Shown piece after piece: positions 54,160-64,000 of a stretch of 64,000 nucleotides of DNA; position 1 is the first letter of the stretch; every line of letters begins with the position of its first letter. This DNA is from Bimastos eiseni (taxonomy: Eukaryota > Annelida > Clitellata > Crassiclitellata > Lumbricidae), in the NCBI GenBank assembly GCA_959347315.1, contig OY365819.1, positions 25,759,995 through 25,823,994 of the forward strand, in the 5' to 3' direction. Both the position numbers and the translations under genes were made by a program. The notes beneath the pieces were generated by a model. That model was not told the origin of the DNA and searched no databases. It worked only from the letters and a program-made list of their open reading frames with translations.

Positions 54160-55975
54160 GCCTACGATTACTTTAATCAGCTGCCTACTTGAAATCAAAA
54201 GTCAAATATTTCAGAGAAATTAAACATCAAATATTTCAGAATATTCAACATAATTTATCAAAATTGCTACGCATTAGCAAGAAATATTACGAAAATATTA
54301 AGTCTTCGTCAACAGATGCGCAAAATGGCAGGGACGGAAATTGATTAGCGTCTATTTTTAGATAAAACTTTTAAGTAACATCACCGTGGATATCATCGCA
54401 ACATCATATTCTTGCATCTGAAAATGCAACAGCTGCTTCCTTATAATTCTAAATAGTTTGTTGCCATAGAGAAGATTAGGGTTGACGAAGACTAAACGCA
54501 TTTCTGATGAGACAAGATTCAAGATTCATAGACTGAATCTTCAAGCAGTTTAATACTTTTGCAGTTAGGGCCTATACTCTGTGGCTTCTGATTCTCGCTT
54601 TACGAAAGCGTCGACTCAGAAACCAGCTTATTCACAAGCGCTCAATCAACCCAAACTCGATAGGCAGTATCTGATGTCAAAATCTAGAGAGACAAGCAGC
54701 AGGCAGGTAGATAGTCAGACGGCTAAGGTTGATGGTGATTATCCATAGTGACTCAATGTTTCCGTGTGTGTGTAAAATGCTTAGCAACAATCACCTTGGG
54801 TCCGCGAGTGTTAAGGCGCTTAGAGTATTTGGACAAATACTAAATTCATCCAGTCGCCTTGAGGCAAAATAAGCACTGATAGTAGTAGTTCGATTAGTTG
54901 AATATGCTAAACCTGCAGATAAGCAAACAATGTAAACGTAAGCCTGCACCTCAACAAGTTGATTCTCTTCTCGGTTACCTGTTGACGACAAAATGTGTGT
55001 TCAGACGATTACAATTGTCTAAAAATAATGACCAATCTTCTTTTCGACCAGGTCGATCACGAGGGCAGACTTTTGACTTTGTTGAAACTCGCGATTTTAT
55101 GTTACAGAACTTAACTTACATTCATTAACTCTTATCATATTATTCGAAAGTTCACAGAAAGCTTATGTTATTTTTACACGTATGTATCACACAGCAGCGT
55201 TTAAAGACAAGTAACATCAAACATCAAGTTATTTTCTGTTAGCGAGCAGTAAGTTTATGAACGTTTGTCCAGGTAAGCTTACGGAAATTGATAACGAAAG
55301 CATTCGTTCAAGCCTAACACCTGTAATTGGGATTTTATACAGCTCGAGAAACAATTAATCTAAGATAACCTTCATTAATTTTGGAATGCAATTCAAAGTT
55401 TCAGTAATAGAAGGTCAAGATTGGTCTAGTTGCACACCGTGCACACCGTGCACCAATGTGCGTTGAGGCGTTGAGGCACTATCGAGTGCTGATGTTTTAC
55501 AGTGCAGGTCTGTGTCTAAACCAAATAAGATGAAACATCTCATGTTAATCGCACTGTTCTTCTCCAGACGATTGGAACAGGTATCAACGTAATCGTCAGC
55601 TCGTTATTTCTACAGCGCCAACACAAGCCAATTAGCAGTTTATTCACAGAGGTCGAGATATAAAGAGGACTCAGGCATGCAGACAACTCAGATGGCTAAG
55701 GCGGGTTATGTTAAGAATTGAAACAGTAAAAGAGGTGGAGAGAAGGATGAATCAGAGTAGGATTCGTGAAAAAGAGTTTGCAGCTTTGAGTGAACAACCT
55801 GATGGAAGGATGCGAGGAGCTGATGAATTTGTAGGATAAATCAGTCATTTGTCATAATACTGACTCCCTAAGAGATGTGTTGTTATAGCGATGACCATAG
55901 GATGATTTGAAAAGTTTAATGACGAGCTATAAGAAGACCGGATCAGAATTATTGTGGAAAAGGAATCAGTTGATC
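54160..55975. other. No recognisable gene
   Basis: Unassigned. A plus-strand frame near 55735-55840 reads RRMNQSRIREKEFAALSEQ and stops, and another lies at 54898-55128; neither matches a family I know. Confidence 0.5.
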
Positions 55976-55980
55976 GAAGC

Positions 55981-57547
55981 GGTACACCGACAAATGCGTC
56001 CCGTACAAATGCGCACCGACAAATGTGCCAATTAGCGCCACAGTAGGCCTATTCCTGTATAGAAATATACTGATAAACGATATTACTGGAGTATGTAAAC
56101 ACCCTGTAGTGCATTTTTTAATAAGAACAAAAAACATGCGTTCTGCTCCCATTTAAACATCATTCTTTCATCAAACTAGCTCCCATTTAAGAATCATTTT
56201 TTCTGTGATTCAGATTCCATTTAAATATCATTTGAATCATCATTTGTTTGTCGAGCCAGCTTAGATTTCAGCATCATTCATAATTGTCTCATCAATTTAG
56301 CTTCCATTTAAGAATAATTTTTTTATGATCCACCTTCCATTTAAAAATTATTTTTCCAGCTTCCATTGAGGCATCATTTTTTAATCAATACAGCTTCCAT
56401 TTAAGCATCATTTGTTTCATCTATCCAGCGTCCATGTAGGCATCACTTTTCATCTATCCAGCTCCCATTTAAGCATCATTCTTTTAATCAGTTCAGTTTA
56501 TGCACATTTATTGCATTGAAAACATATTTGACAGGGTGTTGACGTACTCCAGTAATAAACTTACATTGCAGCATTGATGAAGAGAATTCTTTCTCAAATA
56601 GTTTTTTAATTGAACCAAAGAATTCTTCCTTGAATAGCAGTTGCAATAATCAAATAAAAGCTAAGGTTTTCAGGCTAAGTGGAAGTGTGATGATGAGAAC
56701 ATTTCTTACTTCATTAAAAGCTGAATTGAGGTGAGAAGTGCACCTAAAATGAAGCGAGCTGGACGTATAGAAATATGTTTGAATCAAAGTTAGCTTGCTT
56801 TAGGTTTTTCATCATCCCGCTACCATTAATAGGTTGCGTTATCCTTTTCGTAATTCCAAATTCTAGTTAGAGATTATTCTTTTCATAAACTCAGCTTCAT
56901 GTAAAAAAAATATCTTCATTATCACGATTCCATTAAGGCTGATATCTTTACGTCATTCCCGCTTCCACTAAAACACCATTCGTTTCATCAATACAGATTT
57001 TACTCAAGCACACAAACTTTCATTGATCCGCTCCATAATAGCAGCATTCTCTTGTTAATCCAACTTCTACTGGAACTCGATTATCTCATCGATACAACTT
57101 TAATATGAGCATTATTCTTGTCACCATTCAAAAAACTATTCATTTGCTACTTAAGGAGAAATCCGTATCAGTAAACCTTACAATTTCTTATCATCAATGC
57201 AGTTATACTAAATTACGATAATATTCATCGATGTATTATTCTAATCATGCTTAACCATTATGCTGATCATATAATAAATTCAGTTTCTATTTAAACACTG
57301 ATTCTTTGCATCAATCCAACTTCCATTTAATAATGCATTATTTTTTTAATCAATTCAGCATCTGTATGAACCAGCTTCAGAGCAAACACAGCATACATCG
57401 TATTTATATTATTAATAGAAAATTTAAACGGTCACTTCAATTCGCTCTCTAACGATCAAGAACATGGCACAAGATAATTTTCTGGCTCTAATGTCGGTTC
57501 GCTTTTGTTATGGCGCATTTATTGGGACGCATATGTCGGGATGTATT
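55981..57547. mobile_element. Foldback-like element with a satellite interior
   Basis: The left arm (55981-56040) has units like ACCGACAAATGCGTCCC and GCACCGACAAATGTGCC. The right arm (57490-57547) has them inverted (GGCGCATTTATTGGGACGC, ATATGTCGGGATG). The interior, 56140-57360, is a diverged tandem array of the CCAGCTTCCATTTAAGCATC satellite with a period near 38 bases. No protein-coding potential is seen, so movement would depend on another element. Confidence 0.7.
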
Positions 57548-57605
57548 TAAAAGAGGAATGGGTTGTGCGAAGTATAGCTGGACCGTTACCGATTAATGGT
57601 GGTGC

Positions 57606-57795
57606 CTAGAAGGGCTGGGAGGTTTGTAGTAGTAGTAGTAGTAATTGTGGAAGGGGTAGAGGGGAAGTAGTATTAGTAGTAGTAGGTGGAGGTGGTGGAG
57701 TAGTAGTAATAGTAAGTGGAGTAGGTGGAAGTAGTGGAAGTAGTAGGCTAGTGAAAGTAGAGGAAGTAGGTGGAGTATTTGTAGTAGTAGTATCT
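57606..57795. repeat. GTA/GGA low-complexity tract
   Basis: Purine-rich triplet sequence (GTAGTAGTAG, GGTGGAGGTGG, GGAAGTAGTGG) with no C-containing units in most of it. Strand-asymmetric. Confidence 0.9.
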
Positions 57796-57799
57796 TCGT

Positions 57800-58910
57800 T
57801 TATTGGTAACTTGATGTCAGTTTACATTGTAAATTTTAAGGGAGATAAAAAAACAAGATGCAAACAACTCACCCACAAGCGTGGTGGGGTGAGTGATTTG
57901 ACTACATGTACGTGTAACAGAGGCTTCTAGAGGCATGTCCGTGGAAGCAGATTACTCCCAATAATTCCTTGTGGAGATAATATTCAGTGATCTGACGGGA
58001 CTAATTTAATTAAATATTTTAGTTATTTAGTTATTTTTAATTAAATGTATTTATTTAATTAATTAATTTACAATTTAGTCTTGATGCAATAGACCTACAA
58101 AAAAGGGCTTCTTTCGCGAGAATAATAATTGCTTGAAAGAATCGAAAGTGCAGAATTGCAATGGTTAGAAGATGGTAATGAACTTTCTCAGCCCATCATA
58201 AGCAGGCCTACAGCAGCTCCTGTCGGTCATGAGGGTCTTGATAATAGAACAGACTGTTTGGTCGCCTAAAACATTAGAGGTATTTGATTATTGCCGGTGG
58301 CACGTACGAGAGCAGCAACAAGGAAGTAATGGTGTGTTAAGTCACTACGTAGAAATGGACGACTGCAGCCTTCCGTAACCTGCTCGAGCGACTTGTCAAT
58401 GTCTCTTGTTCTGGAGACAGTTCAGGAATGCGACTTTGTGAATTTATTCTTGACGCATTGAGAGAAGAAGTCACAGATGTTGACTGGGTAGTGGGACATT
58501 TTTGGCGGAGCATAACATAATATACCAAGAGCTTAAGGTGGTCCAGAAGACGTTTAGTCTGTGTTATAGCCATTGCAATTTGACCTGGAACATGATTAAT
58601 AGTCCAATTTTCGAAGTTTCCACTTAAAATCTGTTATAGGGTTCACTGATGTAGTAGGCTACAATCATCAAAACCATTCCACAAGTCTACAACTCTTCAG
58701 GGAATTATTAAACAAGGATTAAGGACGAAAGTCCAAGAGTCATATTACAAAGATTGATACATAAATTTTTCTGGTCATCGCTTCAGCCTTGTCATGCAAT
58801 CAACAGTTTCGAGTTGTACTAAAATAAAGAAGAACTCTTCGGTAAAATCCTTATAAAAAACTAAAAATAAGAGAGGCGGTTTTAGCCGTTGATAAGAATT
58901 CAGCAACAAT
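57800..58910. other. No recognisable gene
   Basis: AT-rich stretch at about 58005-58075 (TTAATTAAAT repeats), then unassigned sequence. Short frames such as QWLEDGNELSQPIIS near 58160 are not identifiable. Confidence 0.5.
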
Positions 58911-58911
58911 T

Positions 58912-58944
58912 ACGAAAGAATTAATCAAGCAGTCTGAGGTACAG
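58912..58944 (+). mobile_element. Tiny Polinton polymerase scrap
   Basis: ATTACGAAAGAATTAATCAA and GCAGTCTGAGG match 10156-10187 in the Polinton polymerase with about three mismatches. The match stops abruptly before a GC-rich segment (58955-59030, including CCGCCGCCGCC) unlike its surroundings. Confidence 0.65.
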
Positions 58945-59044
58945 CTTCACGCTGCCGCGCCACCGACGCCTACATTTCGTGACCGCCGCCGCCGATTTCC
59001 CGGGCACAATTTGTCGGCGCGCCGCCTCAACCACGTGATGTGTT

Positions 59045-59175
59045 CACTGTTCACACTCACACAAACACACGCACACACATAAACATACACACACACAAAC
59101 TCATCCACATTTACATACACACTTATATGTACATAATTATATGTATATATATATATATATTTATTTATTTATATA
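59045..59175. repeat. CA-rich then TA-rich microsatellites
   Basis: CACACTCACACAAACACAC-type sequence followed by ATATATATATAT and TTATTTATTTAT. Confidence 0.9.
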
Positions 59176-59177
59176 TA

Positions 59178-59405
59178 CCCACAGATCACTGTCCGTGATC
59201 TTTGTGAACTTGGCATATGTTCAATCAATCAATACCCATGGACTCATCGCCCATAGACCTGTGTCTGATGTCTTTCTAGCCACTTCTCTCCACACCGTCA
59301 TTCAACTTGTGGAGACTTGTTCCATCCCATTCTTCAAAGTCATTTGACATTCCCTATGTGGTCTTCCTCTTTCATATGTTCCATTCATTATTCCATTATA
59401 GATAC
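59178..59405 (-). pseudogene. LINE C-terminal scrap (GRPRRRW type)
   Basis: The minus strand reads GTYERGRPHRECQMTLKNGM then MTVWR ... KDIRHRSMGDES, a decayed version of the RGRPRRRWMDDIEEW ... ARDRVRWRKM region present intact at 16354-16470. Confidence 0.45.
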
Positions 59406-59409
59406 CAAC

Positions 59410-60860
59410 TCACAGTTCCATTAGTAAAGTTCAGTCACTGACCCCTGTATATTTTATATCGTAGCCTGTGCACTTTGCACATCCGCTAAGCGTTTTTACT
59501 CAAGTCGATGTTCTTGCTGTCCGTAAAGACCATAGTCACAGGTCACTTACGCCTAGGCCCACAACAGTCTGGTTTTCTTCATACGCAGTTTAAGCAGATG
59601 CATTTCATAGGATTCTGCAGAGGACTGACTGTTAAGTATTCAATTAGCGACTGCTGCTGCAAATGGACAAATAATGATCCACATAGCTTCTTAATCGCAG
59701 TTCTTCTTCAAACATACGTGTATATGCATACATACATACATTCGCCTCTGGAAATCCTAGCATTGTCGTCTGGTGTCAATTAACTGCCATGACTTGTAGC
59801 TACTGCAACTTGTAAACGACACAAAGCCATCCTTGTTCAGAGAAATCGAATACTAAGCAGCTAAATCTCTAGTTGTAGCAGACACCAGCGCCGAAGCAGA
59901 CAAAAAGGAATGATCTGCCCGCACTTTTAATTTATCAGATGCCATTTGATGTAATTCAAAACCAACGCTGGTCTTAAAATTGTCTTACAATATCTTTCTT
60001 GTTATATTCTCATACTTTTTATGGTGGCTGTATTGAAAAGTCGACGTCGCATTCTGGACTCGATAAAATTGCAAGATGCAAATTCCGGAGTAATATTTTT
60101 ACAAATGGCCGAAATGTCGCTTTCTGAATAAAGTACAAATGCGTCATAAGCGGAACCAGATCTATTAAGAATTTTGTTCGTGAACGACTCAACTAATATT
60201 ATTACTGACCGAACTTATCGCAGTTTGGGAAAAACCTAGGTTTCAACTCTTGACTAATAAAATGTTCCGAGTGTTTTCTTCGGCGATTGTTTTCCTTAGC
60301 ATTGTCAATGTCAAGATGATAGCCAGTAAGTAGAACGCTATACTAGCTCTTAATCTAAGGTTAAATTTGAAATAACTATACCCTTTGATTCGTCAAGAAT
60401 ATCAAATCCACCCGAAACCCACAATCCGGTCACTGAATCTTTAGTTTACTTAATTAATACGTTATACATTGCTACTTCTTCTGAATACAGTAAGATATCA
60501 TCTAAACTTATGATGTCACGCGTTCTTGTTGTTCTTTATAGTTCGAAATTTTTAAATCCACATATTATGATATCTATTGCATATTGCAACTTGTTTGCTT
60601 CCTTTGCCAGTGTTGAAGTATAGTGTATAGTTACTGAGTGTTTGCAACTTTCAAATAATGTGACATTGGTGACTTTATTTAATACAATATGTGCCAGATA
60701 GGCACGCAATATAAGGGCTCTCAATGAATACATGCCTATTACTGAAAGATTTACGGCAGTAGATAATTAGGCCTATGCACTCAAAACACCTTAGCAATTG
60801 GAATTATTCTGGTGTGCAATTTCTAATGCATTTTCACAATCGCTGAAAGCCAAGTAACTT
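59410..60860. other. No recognisable gene
   Basis: Unassigned upstream flank of the propeller gene at 61184. I looked for CARD-like and TRADD-N-like frames on the plus strand and found none. Confidence 0.5.
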
Positions 60861-60863
60861 TAA

Positions 60864-61005
60864 ACGAGGTGTATTAATAGGCCTAGACTGATTGATTGAT
60901 TGAGATGTATTAATGGGCCTCGTCTGTTTGATTGATTGAGGTGTATTAATAGGCCTAGTCTGATTGATTGATTGAGGTGTATTAATAGGCCTCGTCTGAT
61001 TGATT
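60864..61005. repeat. 36-bp tandem repeat, four units
   Basis: Units of about 36 bases share GTGTATTAATAGGCCTAG and GATTGATTGATTGAG. It ends about 180 bases before the propeller-gene frame. Confidence 0.88.
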
Positions 61006-61183
61006 TTTGATGCTCATTGACTTTGACGATCACGCTTCAATTAGTTTGATTCTAATATTCACCGATATATTTTTCTTTCACGCAAGAGATGCCCTTCAAC
61101 GCAGGACTTAATATTGAATTTGAGAAATAAACGCCATCTACAAAATAATTTGACTTTTCATTTACGCATATTAAAGAACGAGA

Positions 61184-62353
61184 TTGTGTGGTATTTTCAT
61201 TCAGAAGAGGGGTGATTACGACTTTCATGTGACTACCAAGAATTCAAATCTCAGAAACAATGCTAGTTTTCTTCCACGATTTAAGCTTGTATGCACATTG
61301 CAATTGCAGGACCTATACTTTGAATATCTTCATATTGCAGCATACAACTTCAGTTCGATCTGGACGCTTGAATGGGTTGTTTGTTATCCAATTTGCGTGG
61401 TCAACCTACTTGACTTCATCTATGTATTATGCGGTGACCGGCATAGGGTTTTAACTGTACATACCTACGACGTTGATGTTCCTAATGATCTGTTAATAAT
61501 TACTCTTGTGGATGAGATTAATGAGGTTGAAAGGGGGTATGAGACAATACGGTCTTTCAATATGGCTGGCATTAATAGCACGAATACGTTATACATCAGT
61601 GACGAGGACTGTGAATGCATCTGGAAGATAGATCCGGAGAAGAACGAAGTCGTCAAGTGGTTGTCAGAACTGGGTAAAGAGACTAGTTTATCGGTGACCA
61701 ATGATAATAATCTACTGGTTTTGAGGCTTATTGAAGATCTTCCGCACTTTGAGATTTACGATGAAGACAAGAAACTTGTAAAAAGTTTTTCACTTCCCAA
61801 CACCTTCAAGCATCCATTCAGTGGAATTCAGAAACCAGATGGAGAATTTATCATCAGTCACATATTAGAAGAGAGCTATGAAATGTGTACAAGTTTCTTA
61901 AGCACCGATGGTCAGATTATCAGTCAGTTTCGGCTCGAAGAAGTAGCTGGGTTCAAGGATGTGCAAGTGTTTTTAAATCGAAACAGCAGCAAATTATATG
62001 CAACTGATGGGTTCAAGAAGAAGATATACATACTTGACAGGAGTTTAGGACAATGGAACCTAACTGATCTTAGGGTCGTCATGAGCAACAACTCAGATGG
62101 GACCTCAGGAAAGATTGTGGTCTTCAGAAACACGGATGTCATCATTGATGACAATGAGGAATGTGACTTTTATACACATATGGCTGAGTTCATTTGGAAT
62201 ACGGACAGAAATAATGTGATTGTGATGAATTATCTCTTGAAGACATCATATATATTTGACACGAAAACTCTTAAGTGGAGTCAAATAGCGCTATACGTTA
62301 AGTTGTATTACGACACAAGGAAAAAGCAATTCGTTGTTATTGATCTTGTGTGA
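61184..62353 (+). CDS. NHL-type beta-propeller protein, diverged paralogue
   Basis: An open frame of 389 codons ending TGA. The part homologous to the propeller exon at 38495 starts around 61375 (VVNLLDFIYVLCGDRHRV). It continues with NTLYISDEDCECIWKID, VVKWLSELGKETSLSVTND, FEIYDEDKKLVKSFSLP, GEFIISHILEE, STDGQIISQF, KLYATDGFKKKIYILDRS and KQFVVIDLV. Blade signatures match (LYISD for LYVSD, LSVTNDNNLL for LSVSTDGQLL), but overall identity looks low. The first 60 or so codons may be non-coding upstream sequence; an acceptor-like CAATTGCAG lies at about 61307. No CARD or TRADD-N exon was found upstream. AATAAA occurs at about 62751. Confidence 0.7.
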   Translation: MCGIFIQKRGDYDFHVTTKNSNLRNNASFLPRFKLVCTLQLQDLYFEYLHIAAYNFSSIWTLEWVVCYPICVVNLLDFIYVLCGDRHRVLTVHTYDVDVPNDLLIITLVDEINEVERGYETIRSFNMAGINSTNTLYISDEDCECIWKIDPEKNEVVKWLSELGKETSLSVTNDNNLLVLRLIEDLPHFEIYDEDKKLVKSFSLPNTFKHPFSGIQKPDGEFIISHILEESYEMCTSFLSTDGQIISQFRLEEVAGFKDVQVFLNRNSSKLYATDGFKKKIYILDRSLGQWNLTDLRVVMSNNSDGTSGKIVVFRNTDVIIDDNEECDFYTHMAEFIWNTDRNNVIVMNYLLKTSYIFDTKTLKWSQIALYVKLYYDTRKKQFVVIDLV

Positions 62354-62985
62354 AAATCTGAGCTCCCGATCAGATTATAATTTTCAAGGCAGTCATAAAT
62401 TTCAAGCATTGACGACATTTCTTAATTTCGATACGCATGTATGAAGGACTATGGTCAGACGCGAACCTCGTCATCACGTCCTTATAAATAACATCTTATT
62501 GCAGATTGTCTCAACTGTTCGCGCCAATTTTAATAATACCCTCTGAGCTCAGACTAAATGATTCTGCTCGTTCGTTATATGAATGCAGAGACTACATACC
62601 ACATCATCAAAATAGACGAAGAATATGTTCATTCCTGGCAAATACATGTATTCGCCTTCATTGAGTCTTCGTCGTAGATGTTTTCTAACGGAAGGAACAA
62701 TGACATCATTGCTTAACACCGTTGATAATTTGCTGTGCGTGAATTAGACAATAAAACCATGCTAACTATTATTAGATTATTGCTACTGTGGTCTCTATAT
62801 TTCAAGTGATAAACCACTGTAGTATAGTTCAAAGGCATTGGTTGATTAATAGAATGGTTAGCCTCCATCTAGGATAAGCGTGCAATGATGTTGTCTACAA
62901 ACTCAAGGAACGAGTTTTACGAGACCATTTCCGTTTTGAATATTTCTCTCCCAAACTCAATATTCGAAGCGAACATCGACTGTAA
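62354..62985. other. 3' flank of the propeller gene, nothing else seen
   Basis: Non-coding, with one candidate polyadenylation signal at about 62751. A LINE begins near the end. Confidence 0.6.
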
Positions 62986-62989
62986 TACC

Positions 62990-64000
62990 GAGTTCACAGC
63001 GTATTCGATGGCAAATTGTTCACAATCAAAGGACCAACGACACATCGGCTGTGTCCTTTGATCAGATAATCAGTCCGTTACTTGATACCATGGCTGCCCC
63101 ATTATCGGCTATTATCAACTATACTTTAACAACTGGTATAATTCCTGAAGCTCTCAAAATTGCTAAAGTCATCCCAATATATAATCAAGGTCCTAGGGAT
63201 TACGTTAAAAACTACAGACCAGTCTCTAACTTACCGTTTTTTTTAACTAAACTACTTGAAAAAATAATGTCTATAAGACTTTATGACTTTTTTATGAATC
63301 AAAATATCCTTTGTCGAACTCGGCATGGCTTCTAGTCCAGTTCAACTGCTATGTCTTTAATTAATCTTCAGGATAATATCTCTAAAGCGATCAATAATAA
63401 TGAATCTTCCATAGGCATTTTCATTGATATCGCCAAAGCTTTTGACACTGTCGACCATAAACTCCTCCTGTTAAAAATGGAAAATTTTGGAATTCGCGGA
63501 TTGACTCTGAACTGGTTTCGTAGCTACCTTCACAATAGGCACCAGCAAGTGTTCTGCAACGGCCTGTTTTCATCATTAAAACGTGTACGGCATGGTATTC
63601 CCCAAGGTTCAATTCTAGGCCCCCATCTCTTCTTAATTTTTATTAACGACTTACCGAATGCTTCATATCTGCTTCACTTCCTCCTTTTTGCCTATGATAC
63701 CAATATTTTTGCCTCGCATAAATCTTATGATGCTTTGTTTGAATTAATGAACAAAGGACTGTTCCATGTTACTGACTGGTTTCCAGCTAACAAATTATCA
63801 ATAACTGTTCTGGAACCAATTTTATTCTATTTATATCGCACCGCAAGCATGTTCCGCCTACTGAAGGTCTGCTCTTTATTAATAACATTCCAATTCCTAA
63901 AGTCGCAACCACCAAATTTCTTGGCATTCAGATTGATGAGTTTCTATTTTGGAAGGCTCACATGGCTAACATTTCAACAAAAATCACTAGAAACATAGGC
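62990..64000 (+). pseudogene. CR1/L2-like LINE reverse transcriptase, runs off the window
   Basis: The reverse transcriptase begins at about 63040 (SFDQIISPLL). It has NYRPVSNLPFFLTKLLEKI, a TAG stop at 63333, SSTAMSLINLQDNISKAI, IGIFIDIAKAFDTVDHKLLL, GIRGLTLNWFRSYL, HGIPQGSILGP, FAYDTNIFASH (the YADD position reads AYDT) and DWFPANKLSI. The frame then shifts at about 63806, and NNIPIPKVATTKFLGIQIDE continues in another frame to the window end. The 5' half of the element (endonuclease) is absent. Related to the fragment at 823-1702. Confidence 0.87.

Overview
This is animal nuclear DNA: AT-rich, intron-bearing and packed with transposable elements. I cannot name the species. The mix of elements (a Gmr1-type Ty3/gypsy retrotransposon, a tRNA-derived SINE, RLE-type and CR1/L2-like LINEs, a Polinton polymerase, a piggyBac-like element) with death-fold and NHL-propeller exons suggests a marine invertebrate. 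A deuterostome is the likeliest guess, because Gmr1-type elements were first described from deuterostomes. That placement is inference.

Three host gene loci are visible. (1) A minus-strand gene at about 38.5-43.0 kb has exons that, in transcript order, encode a CARD-like death fold, a coiled coil with a TRADD-N-like domain, and a six-bladed NHL-type beta-propeller; the CARD to TRADD-N intron phases agree exactly. This is the most interesting object in the window: it has the architecture of an innate-immunity or cell-death adaptor or receptor that I do not recognise as described. (2) A diverged propeller paralogue lies on the plus strand at 61.2-62.4 kb. (3) A minus-strand gene with an SH3 domain split over two exons is present twice, at about 2.7-5.5 kb (copy A) and 15.4-26.3 kb (copy B), with an acidic insertion inside the SH3 domain.

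Copies A (about 0.4-6.6 kb) and B (about 14.4-31.1 kb) are a tandem segmental duplication. Each serves as the empty-site reference for insertions in the other. A took up a 5'-truncated LINE and probably a 1.6 kb TTAA-flanked element. B took up two LINE 3' ends, a SINE, a nearly intact Gmr1-like element that landed in the SINE's ATT tail, and a 3.3 kb RLE-type LINE that landed in an AAT microsatellite; B also has an internal tandem duplication. Between A and B are a broken Polinton DNA polymerase B (9.6-12.2 kb), a broken hAT/ZMYM-type reading frame (13.4-14.1 kb) and a LINE scrap.

The right half (31-64 kb) is mostly non-coding and carries LINE 3' ends, a decayed piggyBac-like element bounded by TTAA (46.4-50.3 kb), minisatellites, and a recurring type of short element whose inverted arms are made of 14-16 bp sub-repeats. 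Another LINE runs off the right edge. All calls come from reading the sequence by eye; no alignment or database search was run.
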